Origin: Pratylenchus scribneri
Taxonomy: Eukaryota > Nematoda > Chromadorea > Rhabditida > Pratylenchidae
DNA length: 64,000 nucleotides
Direction of reading: 5' to 3'
NCBI GenBank assembly: GCA_030063045.1
Contig: JAQSEB010000202.1
Location: forward strand, 62,001 to 126,000
Shown piece after piece: positions 20,902 to 34,059 of this stretch. The notes under the pieces were generated by a model. The model was not told the DNA's origin and searched no databases. It saw only the letters and a program-made list of their open reading frames with translations. The stretch's first letter is position 1. Each line of letters begins with the position of its first letter. The position numbers and the translations under genes are program-made.

Positions 20902-23900
20902 ATGAAGTCAACAAAATTCCTCATTACTTTTATTATCTGCACAATTTTAATAAAATTTTCAATGTCAACATTCAATGGCCATGACTTCGCTTCTGTTACT
21001 ATTGATTTAAAAGGAAAAAATTTTGATCCACCTTTCATACATTGCTCCTGTCATAAAAAAGATACTTTATCGAAAATGATGGCCGTGGAATTCAAAAAAG
21101 GCCATAAATATTTAATCTCCAATAAGCCAATTGGTGAAGGCGGAACGGCATTGGTAATTAAAAAAAGGGGATAATTTGGTGAAAAAAAAGATGAAAATGG
21201 CGAAAACTTATCGTGTCAAAAAAATTTCCGCGTAATAGATAACTTGTCCATAATTTGGTCTTTGGACTTGGATTAAGTTTAGGGTTCAAGAGAGATTTGC
21301 AGAGTTAATGCAAAATCATAAAGCAGTGGGAATTAGCCAAGTTAAGTAGCCTCACCAAAAAAAAGTATTTTTCGAGACCAAAATTTTTCGCCATTTGCAA
21401 AATTTTTTTCGCTAAATTCAATAGTAATGTAATAAAAAATGTGTCAAAATAAAAAAATTAAAAATATTTTTTAAAAAAATAGATTGAAATTTTTATAACT
21501 ACTAATGAACTCGAGGGAGATATTTGTAAATGTTGAAGTTAAGAATGACTATCGAAATTTAAAGCAATTATAATTAATTAATTTTTCAAAAAAATTTTTT
21601 TTGAACTTTGATATTCTCAAAGGAAAAGAAATTTCAAATTTGGATTTTTTTTATAAATTCAATTTTAAGGAAAAAATTTTTTAAATAAAATCTATTTTTA
21701 AAATAAAATTAAAATATTTGTAGGTTTTTCATGCTATTTATATTGGCAAAAAATGGGAAATGGCATAAAAAGTGAGGACAAATTGTGTGGCCATAAAAGT
21801 GGCCAAATCATTGAAGATTAAAAATAATATCCTAATTGCAAATTAATTGGCCATTCTCAAGGATATTTTCCAGCACAGAAAATATTCAAAATTGTCTCCA
21901 CTAAGTCATAATTTGAGGTTTTTAATAAGGTATAAAAATTTACCCTTTTTTAAATAATCGGATATTTACTAGTACATAAAATTACTTCCAAAAGTAAACC
22001 AATTTTTCCGGATGAAAAATATTTATTAAATATGATTTTTCAGCGAAGTTTTTGAAGTTTCCTTATTCAACAAAAGAAGAGAATATTTTTCCATTGTAAT
22101 GGAATTGGGCAAACAAAATTTATATGAATATTGGAAAAAAGCGATGGTTCACATTTGCAGTGGCAAACGATGCTATTATGAAAATGATTCCGAGACAACA
22201 CTCCTCTATATTATGCGAGAAATCAGTTTAGGCCTTGATCAATTACATCAAAGAAGTTGGTGGCTAGGCGTTTTTATTATTATTTTGCATTTCCCAGATT
22301 TTATATTCATTGATTTGAAACCGCAAAATGTGATGATTATGCCGAATTCGCCGAATGCATATAAATTGTACGAATCTAATTTGGGAAGACTTCGAATTAA
22401 ATTGACAGATTTTGGTGCTGCATTAAAATTCGTTCCGGAAAGTGGCAAGCGAACATTGCGGGCAAATGACAGAGAAAATTTGATGTGTAGTATTTTTTAT
22501 CGGGCTCCCGAGCTTTATGACACAACCATTGCGAGGTCAATTCAAATTCAAATAATTATTCAAATATTTATGTTAAAAAGCTATGAAATTTATTTTGGAT
22601 CTTTTATTAATTTACATAAAAATAATTAATTTGCCAAATTTTTTTCATGTCGAAAAATATTATATTTTTAAAGCCATAAACCCAAGATCCTAATCCCATC
22701 TTGCCCTGAACCCAACCCTGTGCCACTAATACCTAGTTTTGGCCAAATTATATGGCCTAAAAATATAATATTTTTTGACACGAAAGAATTTATATAAGTT
22801 CAGTCATTTTTTTGTAAATTAATATTTTTCCATTTTATTTTAAATATTTACATCAATTTACACCATAATAGATCAGTCCAAAAACGGACATTTACTCATT
22901 GGATAAATTCAGTCATTTTTATGTAAATTAATATTTTTTCATTTTATTTTAAATATTTACATCAAATTATACCATATAGATTAGTCCAAAAACGGACATT
23001 TACTCATTGGGCCGACTTATGCTCATTTTGGCTATCCAAACACCACAGATGAAAATATTTACTCCACAAATAAATAAATTTTGGAAGGAATGGAATGTTG
23101 ATGGAAATTCCAAAGTAAATCATATAAATTGGATACAATTGGTGGGCAATATGTTGGATGTTGCAAATATTCGTCCAAAAATTAATCCAAAAATTTCGCC
23201 ACTACCATCGAGTATTCTTTATGGAACGGATTATGAGAGTGAAGAAATAAAAAATGAAAGTGAAAATACAAAATTTTTGAAAAAACTCTATAAAGAATTG
23301 AAAAGGAATTTTGGGTATTTGATGAAAATTGTTGAGGTAAAAATATTCTTTATTACTAGGTGAAGTCTTTTGTCTTAAGATACTATCTATTCGATCTCAA
23401 TTAATTCCCACCATTTTCATCTTATAGTTATAATAAACAATTTCATCTTTAAGGGAAATGGTTTATCTTAATGAGAATCTAGTGTCAGTTATTTTAAAAG
23501 AAAAGCTTTAGACTTAATGAGGACAGGTATATCTTATTAGTGAAACCGGTTTAATTTTAGTACCAGCTGATTTTATTTTAAGTGAACAGTTTTATTATTA
23601 ATGAACCGGTTTAATCTAGTGACGACCGGTTTAATCTTAGTGTCAGCCGATTTAATCATAGTGCCAACCGTTTTCATATTCAAGGGAAAAGTTTCAATAT
23701 TATTGAAAAACGGTTTCAACTTTATTAGAAATGTCTTCTTCTTTATGAGAACTGGCTTAATCTTTCATCATTTGAAGAAACAGTTTTCATGATGTCCAGT
23801 TTTATCTTATTAGTGACAGCCAGTTTCATTTTAGTGAAAAGCGGTCTCATTCTAATTAGAGAAATATAAATGAATATTTTTTATGTCTAAATGACAATAT

Positions 23901-24159
23901 TTAACTTATTTATTTATTATTTCCTAAGCGAACCCAAGCAACCGAACAAAAACAAAGGCCAACGGCATTGGCAATCGTCCTTGAATGCTCAAAAAAATTG
24001 CCTCATTCGGAGAGAAGAAGCAAAGTAGAAAAAAAATCGGCAAACAAATCAACTAAAAGCAATTCAAAAATAATACGAAGGGCGGTAACAGCAGTGGATA
24101 TTGCCTGTGGAAGCAGTCTTCGTCATTTGAACTTGGATAAATTAAATATTTTTAATTGA
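20902..24159 (+). pseudogene. Second protein kinase paralogue, decayed
   Basis: Exons match the intact kinase: signal-peptide exon 20902-21170, exon 2 about 21724-21929, exon 3 22044-22255, exon 4 22298-22535, exon 5 22980-23336, exon 6 23929-24159. The signal peptide, IVMELGKQNLYEYW, FIDLKPQN, TDFGAA, YRAPELYD, TDIYSLG and QRPTALAI are all recognisable. Several lesions are visible. The exon 1 donor (AAAGTG in the paralogue) is AAAGGGG here, so the frame stops after IKKRG. Exon 2 has an in-frame TAA soon after the glycine loop. Exon 4 is one base short against exon 5 phase. The C-terminal tail is much shorter. It is probably a pseudogene; an N-truncated product is less likely. Confidence 0.75.
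22798..22990 (+). repeat. Tandem duplication (about 113 bp) across an intron 3' end and exon start
   Basis: A segment running from TTCAGTCATTTTT through the acceptor to the exon words ACGGACATTTACTCATTGG occurs twice. The copies end near 22902 and 23010. Only the second continues into the real exon 5 frame (GGCCGACTTATG). The first makes a decoy acceptor and exon stub. Confidence 0.8.
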
Positions 24160-24978
24160 TTGAATTGCATTTTTGTGATTTTTTTTGACTGGTTAGATCC
24201 GCGAGCATTCATTTCTCTAATGTAAACCGAAGTCTGCTATTAAAAATCTATGCCCACTTTACGGATTGTTATATTTACGGATTTTTTAAACAAATACGAA
24301 AAATATTCTTTTTTTTTTGAATCCATTTAATCAATCTATTAATCGATTTTTGTAATTGTCTGTGAAATCTTTCCTCTATTAGGGCCTGAGCCAATAGCAA
24401 TCCAATGATGTGAAGGCTTGCTTCAAGGGCAATTATTAAGGGTGATGGATGAAGGTTGAACTAACTGATTTTAGCTAGCCTATAACAAATGTAAGAAGAA
24501 TTAGAAAAATGCAAAAGCTTCTCACGACTCATGAAAACCTAACTTTTTTGTAATAAAAAATTGTGGCTAAAACTTTCGAATTTGGATGCTTGTTAAATAT
24601 CTTCAAGAAAATTTTTAGTACAGGAATTTTTTATTTTTTCAGGATTAATATGATAAGTAAAATAATTGATTTGGAATATTTATTTATTTAATTTTTGTCT
24701 ATTTTGCAGGCATTTTTAAAGAAAAATGAAAAAAATTTTGCTGGGAAAAATTTTTGCCCAGTTTAAGCATTCGATTTTTTATGGAAATTGGCAATAAATT
24801 GGTGGACCTAAAATCCAATCAAAATTTTGCTCGAATTTATGAAATATTATTGAAGAGTGATAATATGAATAAATGCGTAATTTATTCCTTTGACATCATA
24901 ATAAAATCACATTCATGAAGGAATAGAAAAAATTGTCACCCTTTATATTCTTTGTCACTTTTGTTTTCATTCTCATTG
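24160..24978. other. Gene-free AT-rich spacer
   Basis: Nothing coding is supported between the decayed kinase and the minus-strand exons that begin at 24979. The sequence is homologous in places to the 3' flank of the first kinase gene (18150-18640), for example around the phrases near 'ggattaatatgataa'. It is therefore part of the same ancestral duplication. Confidence 0.5.
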
Positions 24979-25986
24979 TTAAAGACAATCATAATCTCCC
25001 AAATAAATTTTGTCGGGATCCAAAAGATTATCGCGAGGCCAGTAGTAAGTACAGTCGTCCTTGATAATTGCCTTCGTTTTCTCCGGAAAAATCAATGTCA
25101 TTTTTTTCCCATCCACCAGCGCATCAATCATTTGAACTGGCCAGAAGCGATTTGTATAAATTTTATAGCCATATTCATCATCCTTATTCTTGACTTTATC
25201 ACAAAAGAACACCTGTATGCGATTTGAAAATTTTTATTTGTTCAAAAATGAATAACTTTTTAAGGTTTAACACTTTTGGCTAAAAATATTACGGAAAATT
25301 TGTCTAATTGGCATTACGCAATTGTCTCAGGTCTTTAATTTGGTAATTCGTGCAATCTAGGATTCTCGAAAAAGTAATTAAAAATAAACTAATTGAACGA
25401 AGCATATAGAATTAAGTAATGAAACTTATGATTTCAAATCGGTATGAGTATGACTTAAAAGGTGAACCGCTATTTAAACCTGAACCGGTTTTGTAATTTT
25501 TTTCTAAACCCTATTCCGTTTAAATAAATCGACACCGTATCGAATGCATCTATTCTAAACTGTAAAAAATCTATGCGAATTCCCAAAACATAACGAAACG
25601 TTATGACTTATAATTTAGGCTGGAGTAAAAATATGTATGTTTTTAAAGGGGTTGATCATTAAAGGCCTCAAAGGTGAACCTGTTGGCGCATTTCCGGTTT
25701 TACATCCAAAGCCTTGGCATCTTCAAATCTAATCGTATCTGCAACATCCGGCTGAAAATGAACTGGAAAAAATGACGCTTTAATCCGGTATTTCCGTGCT
25801 TTGGTGTAAATATCAGCCACTGGTGTACGACCGATGTAACGACCCCAAATTTCAGCATAAAATTTTATATGGAAATTAAATATTTAGGGAATTGTATAAT
25901 TCTACCTTTTCAATTTGCTTCGTTTTGTTCCTATAATGTTCACGCATCGGCAATTCAGATCCTTTATCTTGAATCCCATAAAAATA
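24979..25986 (-). CDS. Uncertain gene fragment, three candidate exons
   Basis: Three conserved-looking minus-strand exons are seen: 25906-25986 (YFYGIQDKGSELPMREHY...), a segment ending at a CAG|GTTCAC donor at 25680 (contains WGRYIGRTPVADIYTKARKY), and 24979-25212 after a CAG acceptor (VFFCDKVKNKDDEYGYKIY... to a stop). No start exon or signal peptide is seen, and I find no convincing acceptor for the middle exon. The exons may be the 3' end of the upstream secreted-protein gene by an unusual splice, a separate gene, or a remnant. I do not recognise the family. Confidence 0.35.
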
Positions 25987-26252
25987 CTAAAAATAAATTA
26001 ATTAAATACAATACTATTAATAGCTGAACGGATTGTTAGCTTCAAAAATAAATAGGTGCCTATTTATCTTCTTTTCGTGAAATTTGAAAGAAATTTAAGA
26101 AACCTAAAAAGAAATAATTTTTAGAATTTTATTTATTTTTACAATGAAATGTTCATTCAAAAAATGCTAAAATAGTTTAAAAATTACATAAAAAACTTAA
26201 AATAAAGGATGGAAAAAATATTTTTAAAGCTGGTCAAAAATTAAATCCCTCC

Positions 26253-29200
26253 CTATTGATTATAACTGGATTTAAAAATTATATGTACTTGATGGGCACG
26301 AAGTTGTCCCTCGGTTGGATACGGTCCATTATCTGCAAGAACTCCAATCTGAAGTCCGTTCTTTTGATGATTAGCTGGCAAAGTGAAGTCATAATTATTC
26401 GGTTTATTGCCAGGACCCATCAAGGGATATTTGTTGTTCTTTCCAGAAATTTGTAAAAGTTTCCATTCTTCGCATTGGCCATTGTTCAAATGACCAAAAT
26501 CCTTAATTTTTAACTATAAATTATAAAAGTAAATTTTTGTCGATAGATTTATATTGAAAGATTTAAATTTATCTGCTTTTTATTGGCTTTTTTCATGAGA
26601 AGAGAAATAGTGATGGTCCCCTTTGGGTTATCAGGGTTAGGGTTAGGGTCATTAATTAGGCGTCATTCAGGGATAGGATATCATGTACGGTAGCCCATAA
26701 TGATCCTAAATCTATTCCTGATGACCCAAAGGAGGGATCCTTCACTTTTTCCCAGTTGACCTGTTTTTGGTTGTTCAAAATCGAATGCATTAAAATTTCT
26801 ATATTATATCCATATTTTGTTTTTTGTTTATAATTTTTTTATTGTTCTCTAACTAAATCCCTAAAGCTAATAGAGCAGTTTGCCCATCTGTTCGAATGGT
26901 ATAGGAATAGGAAATAAGATTACTAGGATCCAAGATAAAGTGTTTAAAAATTTATAAAGATTCCAAAATCATTTCTTCTCCATTTAAATTTTGTAGTAAA
27001 TTAATTTAATTTTGAAAATATATAAAATCACAAAAATCATTTTAATTAATATCTAGACTAAAATCTTATTTTAAAATATGATTAATTTACACACTTTTGA
27101 CCAGTCATTTTCAGGTTCTACTTCTGAAGCATCTTTTTCACCTTTTTCAGCAAATATGGCAAATGTAATATTGAGGCATCGATCAAATCGAATTTTAACA
27201 ATTCCATTTTTGTTCACAAATTCATCTGGAACTCCGCTATATGAATATGTGCCTTCTCTCTTCGTAAACGCTTCCACAATTTTTATTGAAGAATTAACTT
27301 GCGAATCATTCCCAGCAGCAGCAGATGGAGTTTTGATATATTTTAAGTAAAGATCCTTAATAAAAATATTTTTAATTAATTTATTTCCATTTTGAAATAT
27401 AATTTTTTATAATTTAAAAAAATCTATTTTTTGGTCAAATTAACCTTATTTCATTATTTGATTATTTTTCATATCTTAAAAGCACACTAAATAGTAATAC
27501 CAATTTAATGAGATTCACAATGTTTTAGGGCCAAAAGATAGGATTTAAACAATTATCAATTAATATAGTATTAGAATTTATTTGGGACAGAAATTACTCA
27601 AAATGTAATAGAAAAATGGAAAATAATAAATAGATTAAATTCCAAAATGAATAAAATCCTCACGTAAAAGAGATTCCCAATTTCAAATAAATTATCCGAT
27701 TCACTATAGACATATCCACCACGAATTGCCCATTCAGGATGATCATCAGTGATTCGAGCTACTTTCACATTTTTGTAAAAAGATGTGCAATTTGCTTCTT
27801 TTTCGGAAATTGTTTTTCGGGTACTGCTGGTGATGATGGTGGTGGTCGTTGTAGTCTCTAGTTTCTCATGAACAAATATTTTCAAATTCTTTTTGATGCA
27901 TGATGCCGAATCAACTGGCAAAAACCAAAAGCCCATAAAATCGGATAAAAATGCACCAGAAATTTGTTCAATCGAAAAATTTCCCTTCTTTTCTTCATTC
28001 GTCATTTCCGTAACATTTTTGTCTTCCTGGCATTTTACGTAATTTGTTTATGGAAAAATATTTTTTTAAAATCAAAAAAGATATTTAAATATTACCGTTA
28101 AGAATTGTTCCATTATTCATATCAAATTTCAGTTCGAATGTTGGACCAGCAGCATCAAATGTACATCTTATTTAAAAAAATTCTATTATTTTAGTTGATA
28201 TATTGATTTCGGATTATTATATTATAATTATTTTACTTTAATTTAGCCCAATTCATTTGTTTCATTAGTGTGTCATTGGTTAGTGAAATTTAAATTTTAG
28301 ATCAATTTAATTAATCTTATTGAAAACTAATTGTAAGATATGGCCTTTAATCAATTTTTGGGTTTTTAAACTGGATTTGACATTTTAAATCAAGTGTCGA
28401 ACTAATCTACCAACTCTTTTTATTCTATTACTACTAAATCGAAAATGGCGAATAGAGGTTGTAATTTTCTGTTAAGGGGGAAAGGACAAAATTTTAAAAG
28501 GAGGGGAAGCAGATGTAAATTCATTATTCTTCCTTCTCCGGTATTCTTTTCTAACGACCATTACACAAAAGAAAAACCACCCTAAAGCGAATTCTGCCTA
28601 CACAAAAACTAACCCTAACTACCTTAAACGCTACCCTAAACTATCCCTGGACCCATCCGTCCCGACCCAAACCTAATCCTATAACCGTACATTAAACTCT
28701 AAATAAAGTTTGTCAAGATCCTTAATAGTGTTTAGGGTAGCATAAGGTTAGGTTAGACTTTTAGGGTTTAGAATTCGGTTTCGTACTATTTTTCTATGCT
28801 TAAAATATCCGGGGAGGTAGAATAATAAATTTTCATCTGCCCCCTCCCTCTTAAAATTTAGCCCCCCCCCCCTCCATTAACAGAAAAGTACTAATAGAGG
28901 AATAAAAGTAGATTTAAAAAAAAACAATAAATTTTTCAAGAATAAAATTTGACTTGACTAACTTTGCACCAAATGAACTTTCCAAATAAATTTTTTCTTC
29001 AACAGGAACTTTTTCAACAATAATTGCTGTCCAGATAACATCTTTTGTTGATGGGAATGCTTTGGCACAAATTGAATTCAATTCATTTTTGACAGCCGTA
29101 TTGAATCGTTTTGTCAACTTCATATTCATGAAATCGGTCAAATTATTTGTGAACACATTTGGATAACAAATGACCTTTTTGCTATAAGGAATAAGGTTTA

Positions 29201-29986
29201 ATTTTGTAATAAAATTTGTGTGAATTTATTGAACATTTTTAAAATTAAAATTTTTTTTAAATTTGGATGTCGAATCTAAATCTCAATTCACTCATTGAAT
29301 TTATACATGATAAGGTTGATTTAATAAGGTAATTAATAAAGGGAAATATTTAAAATGCAGAAATAAACATTGAAATTGCAGAAAAGAGTATTGAAAATGC
29401 AGAAAAGTTTATACCGGTTTAGTGGTTTGTCCAAAATTCATTAATCATATAACATAGAATAGAGCTCGTCAATGAGCGTCGAATGATATTTAATTTATCA
29501 TGGTTTAATTGGTTTTGAACCAAGTCCCATAAAATGGTTTAAGTGGTTTAAAACCCTTAATTTTTGATCAAACCATGGCAAAATATATACCAATCGACGC
29601 ATATTGATGAGATCTATCGAATGGGCATAGGTTTTGGGATCTAGGACAAACCAATAAACCGGTAAAAACTTTTTATATTCTTTTCAGCAAATTCAATATT
29701 TTTTCTGCAAATTAAATACCATTCGTAAATAAATACATAGGCATAATAAAGACAGAAAAATTTAAAAAATTAAACATAAAAACGCACAAATTTTCATCAC
29801 ATACTGGAAGATAAATAGTGAAAAAACCATTTTCCAAAGCCAAATAATGCTCGGAATCAGTACTGAATTATAAAATTATTTATTAAATAATAAAAATTTA
29901 AATGATTACTTATCATCGGTAGAAATGAAGGCATTTTTGGAAATGAGGAAGAGGATAAGAAAAATTATAAATTTGAATTTAGTCAT
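26253..29986 (-). CDS. Orphan secreted protein, seven exons, 428 aa
   Basis: Minus-strand exons: 29910-29986, 29805-29862, 28963-29174, 28096-28166, 27664-28022, 27095-27355, 26253-26501. Phases agree throughout and give 428 codons plus stop. The first exon is a textbook signal peptide (MTKFKFIIFLILFLISKNA, cleavage near A19). The rest is soluble, with scattered cysteines and a threonine run (ETTTTTTIITSS) in exon 5 that may be O-glycosylated. Conserved-looking pieces include CTFDAAGPTFELKFD and YPLMGPGNKPNNYDF. I do not recognise a domain. A secreted protein of unknown role is all that can be said. The acceptors at exons 3 and 5 were chosen on phase and are less certain. Confidence 0.55.
26609..26750. 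repeat. Palindromic repeat in an intron of the secreted-protein gene
   Basis: AGTGATGGTCCCCTTTGGGT at the left pairs imperfectly with the right end (reverse complement AGTGAAGGATCCCTCCTTTGG). TTAGGG-like words lie between the arms. It is a small inverted-repeat element without coding capacity. Confidence 0.5.
28445..28897. mobile_element. Large imperfect palindrome (MITE-like) in intron 3 of the secreted-protein gene
   Basis: The left half (AATAGAGG, TTTTCTGTTAA, G-rich, GCAGATG, ATTATTCT) is mirrored by the right half ending TTAACAGAAAAGTACTAATAG. The inner parts also pair (CGAATTCT and GCTACCCTAAAC words with their complements). Arms are about 200 bp with almost no spacer. A C run at 28863 marks the right arm. 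Confidence 0.6.
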
Positions 29987-30766
29987 TTCTCTGAAAAGTA
30001 AAAAAAATCATTAGTATTTATTAAACATTAAATAGTATATTCGTCAAAAAATAAACCTAAAAATTGTAAAATACACTTGTAAAAAATTATCAGATATTAA
30101 ATCCAAAAATTATGCGAATTTTTCTATTCTTCTTATAACCCTATATCAAATTAAATTTAACTCTTGCAAAATTTTAATTTATAAAATGTATTAAAGTCAG
30201 AATGTTTTACCTCAATGATACAAATTTAATTATCTTAAATTAATTTAAATTATATTTTTTAACACTAATTATAAAAAAATATTAAATGAAGAATTGCTGA
30301 AAATATATAATTTTTCATTATGATGAATTTTATAAATTAATGGAAAATGTATTCATGTGAGTTGATAAATGTGAATTATAAATTGTGAATCATTATATAA
30401 TCAATATTAATTTTAAAATAAATATTTCATATATGTATTATTTTTATTTTTTACGATGTCGATGAAAATATATAATTTTACTGACATAAAATAATCTAAT
30501 AGTCACTTTTTTGTAAGTTAAAAAATTTGTTAAAATACATTCTTTAATTTTCCATTTGGAAAGAATAATTTAACGCGCACTTAAAATTGTTATAAATTTT
30601 TAAAAATTTATAATATCAAAACTTTTGTCAATTTGTTTATTCAAATTTTTATATACACATAAAAAAATTTTACAAATTTTGTTCCACTGAAATAATTCTT
30701 TTGTTAAAATTGGTAGTCTTCTAAAATTTTCAATAAAATTCTGAAGATTACATTCAGTTCATTTTT
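29987..30766. other. Gene-free, extremely AT-rich spacer
   Basis: This spacer lies between the secreted-protein gene's 5' end and the 3' end of the first receptor gene. I see no exon or clear repeat in it. Confidence 0.5.
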
Positions 30767-33700
30767 TCAATTCATAAATGATCTGGACCGTTCATATTTT
30801 AATATTTTGCTTTGTTGTTTTGTTGCATCAATTTCCATTTTATTGTTATTCTTCCCAGCGTTGATAGTGAACATTGGTGGAATTGATGGGTTTGTTTTTG
30901 TATTTACACTATTTCCTTGCCCTCCATTTTTTGTTGTGTCTATGAATTTGAATTGCTTCAAAAATAATTCACGGAAATCTTTACAGATGATCATTAAACA
31001 TAATTCATCTAAAATTTATAATTCTCATTAGCCATAACTCAATAATATATTTTATTGAAACTCAAAATATTAATTCAATTATTTTCTGTTCTATTCAAAC
31101 ATGTATTATAAATTTTTTCGCAGAAATATGATAATAATTTTATTTATTTATTTTCCAAATTGACCTGTGATTGGATAAAGCAAAGCGCATATGGTTCGAA
31201 TGCCAAATGACACATTGATGAATATTTGATTATTTATAGAAATAAAATATAATGTCGTATCGACAATGAATGGGATCAGTCCCAAAATGCAGATAATGGA
31301 CATTTTGAAATGGTCCTTTTCAGGATTTTTTGATGTTGACGAATTAGAGGATTTATTGCTTTCTAAAATTTTGATTAATATTTATCAAGATTATAGTAGC
31401 ACATTCAAATTGATTAAATATAAAAAAATATATTCAATTTCTCTCATCCGTACTTTAATATTATTGGGGGGGGGGGGGGGGGGAATGGTGAAGAAGAATT
31501 AGAAGATAATGAAAAAGATGGATGATGAAGATGATGTGGATGACGAAGAGGAAGAAGATGATATGATGAAGAAGATGATGGCGAAAAAGATAAAGATGAA
31601 GAGGATGATGATGAAAAAGGTGGTGATGAAGAAAAGAAAGATAAACTAGAAGATGATGATGAAGAAGATGAAGATGATTTGTTTCGTCTCTTCCTCATAA
31701 TCTTATTCATTTCCATCTTCATCATCATCCATTTCTTCTCCTCACTTTCTTTTCCTTCATTATCCTCTTCGTCTTCCTCATCATCTTGTTCATTACCATC
31801 TTTATTACCATCTTCATCATCATCCATTTCTTCTCTTCATTTTCTTTTTTTTTCCATCTTCATTAATATCTGCTTCTTTCTCATCATCTTTTCATTACCA
31901 TCTTTATCATCATCCATCATCATCTTCTTCTCTTCAGCTTCTTTTTTTCATCTTCTTCGTCATCATCTTCGTCTTCCTCATCATCATCTTATTCATTATC
32001 ATCTTCGTCTTCCCCATCATCCTCTTCTTCATTACCATCTTCATCATCATCCATATTATAATCTTCTTCTCTCCACATTCTTTTTTTCATTTTCTTCCTA
32101 ATCTTCTTCTTCCTCATCTTCTTCCTAATCTTCTTCTTCCTCATCTTCTTCATAATCTTCTTCAATCTTCCGCTTTATCTCTCTCCCTTATTAATAAATA
32201 TGAAATGAAAGTACCCTCTCATCAAACAATATATATTATACTTATTATGTTCTTAAAAACAAAAGTAGTTTAGCTCTATTTTTAAAGTCATCATTGTATT
32301 ATTATTTTATCATTATAAATTTTTGCCTACCAATCTTTTTGATGGCTACTTGAATTTTGCCTAATATTTAATCTAAATATTTTTCTATCTTTTATTTAAT
32401 GCCATTGTGTTTATTCTTTTTTGTATAGATTTTTGATATCATTCATTATTAATTTTCAAACTTTATTTACAAGAAATTTGGCAATTTTTTGTCATTTGGC
32501 ATTTTACATTAGATCCACATAACTCAATGAAATTAAGATTATTAAATTCTATAACTCACCCCTCTTCAATTTGATAAATTTCCAAATGAAACATAAATAA
32601 AGTAAAAATGATGAAAAAATACAAAATTGATAAAAAATTTGTGCATTGAAAATAGCCACGGGTACAAATTTTAATCGAGTATTCATAAAGAACATGAAAG
32701 AAAGGGTGCTGGAAATTAGCCAAATTAAGCAGCATATTTTAATTATATTTCTGTAAATATAATAAAATTAAATGAAAAATCCCTGAATGAGCTTATATTT
32801 TACTTTCTATTAGATTGTTTTGCATATTTCAACGGAAAATAGACACAATAGACACGGTTCGCTGCCAATGCAACCAAATGAATTCGAGTGGAAATTTCGG
32901 GTATAAGCAAGATCACAACAGAATTTTCAACAATCCACTTCCATTGCAATAGTTTGCATAGAATGTAAGCAATTGTAATGAGATAGCCAACAAACATTCC
33001 AAATGCCTTAAAATAAATTCCATTAAAATTTTCGTAATGAGATAGTACAATTTACTCGCTGGCGCCTGAGACTCATTAGCAGTATGTACAAAATTGTAAT
33101 TTTTTTTATACAATTCCAAATATATTTGGGCCAATAAATTTAATGTTCATGACTCGGAAATTGTTTTCTGAGTTAGGAGCTAAGCTAGGCGGCTAATTTA
33201 GGGCTCACAGAGCATTAAATTTATGATAGAGTAAAATATGTTAGGGTAGGGTAGGTTTGAGTTAGGTTAGGTTTAGAACTAGGATAAAGATTCTTCAAAG
33301 CTAAGTTTATAATGCCAAAAGAAATTGAATGATAATTCACTTTGAAAATCTTCGGTTTATTCCATCTCTGAGAGCTTAATTCCATTTGTTTATTTGATTT
33401 TATAAAAAATCAAAAAAATTTCTCTTTTGATGTTATTGAGAGTAAAAAAAAAGAATTTTCTGGAGAAGAGAGATATTAGGGGTAAAAGTGTTTTTGGGTG
33501 GAAAAGTTTTGAGGGAAAAGAAAGTATTGGGGAGAAAAAATAGCATATTTTCTCAACCAAAAATCATAAGTATCGATTTGACAAGGAAATTTGGAATTGT
33601 GAAATTGTTAAAAAATACCTTGTTAAATACCAAAAACAGTACACAGCGTGATCGACTCAATTGAAATAAAGGACGCAAAAAGATGGCCAATAAAAGAATT

Positions 33701-33774
33701 ATCAAAAGCATTGTTATGAGAACGAACCAAAAACTGCTAACAAAAGTAATAAACGGGTCAGCAGGCACAGCCAT
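30767..33774 (-). CDS. Seven-transmembrane chemoreceptor (family 1, copy 1), 329 aa
   Basis: Exons 33619-33774, 32804-33006, 32560-32750, 31165-31362 and 30767-31008 join in phase to 329 codons plus stop. The protein is mostly hydrophobic segments. ANRVYCVYFPLKYA at the end of the third helix is the DRY-like signature of nematode serpentine receptors. The next exon begins ICCLIWLIS; the fourth holds the sixth helix (MSIICILGLIPFIVD) and seventh helix. The cytoplasmic tail carries DFRELFLKQFKF and PSIPPMFTINAGKNN, conserved in all three copies. It probably acts as a plasma-membrane odorant or taste receptor in sensory cilia (family knowledge; ligand unknown). The closest nematode family may be srx-like, not certain. 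Intron 3 holds a large microsatellite. Confidence 0.8.
31466..32180. repeat. G-run plus GAT-rich/ATC-rich inverted microsatellite in receptor intron 3
   Basis: An 18-base G run (31466-31483) is followed by (GATGAA/GATGAT) sequence to about 31680. The strand bias then flips to (CATCTTC/ATCATC) to about 32160. Long open frames of Ser/His or Asp/Glu/Lys in this block are compositional artefacts. Confidence 0.85.
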
Positions 33775-34059
33775 TATATATTATAGATAACAATATTATA
33801 TAAATTCTTCTATAATTAATAAATATACAAAATATTTGTTAATAATATTAATATCTCAATTCAAAAATTTTTAAAAATAAATTCAATTTTAATTTCTTAT
33901 TAAAAATATAATAAAAATGATATGATTATTAAAAAATTTTGAAAATTATTTTGATTGAAATGAGGTCGATTTTTAAGAAAGAAGAACGGGGTAAAAATGG
34001 AAATAGAAAATCAAAAAATTGTGAATTTAAATTTTATTTTTTTCAATTATTTCAATGAT

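Noticed and set aside
31444..32101. Ser/His-rich and Asp/Lys-rich frames in the GAT/ATC blocks (also 40027-40744)
   Set aside because: Microsatellite composition; the blocks lie in introns of receptor genes.
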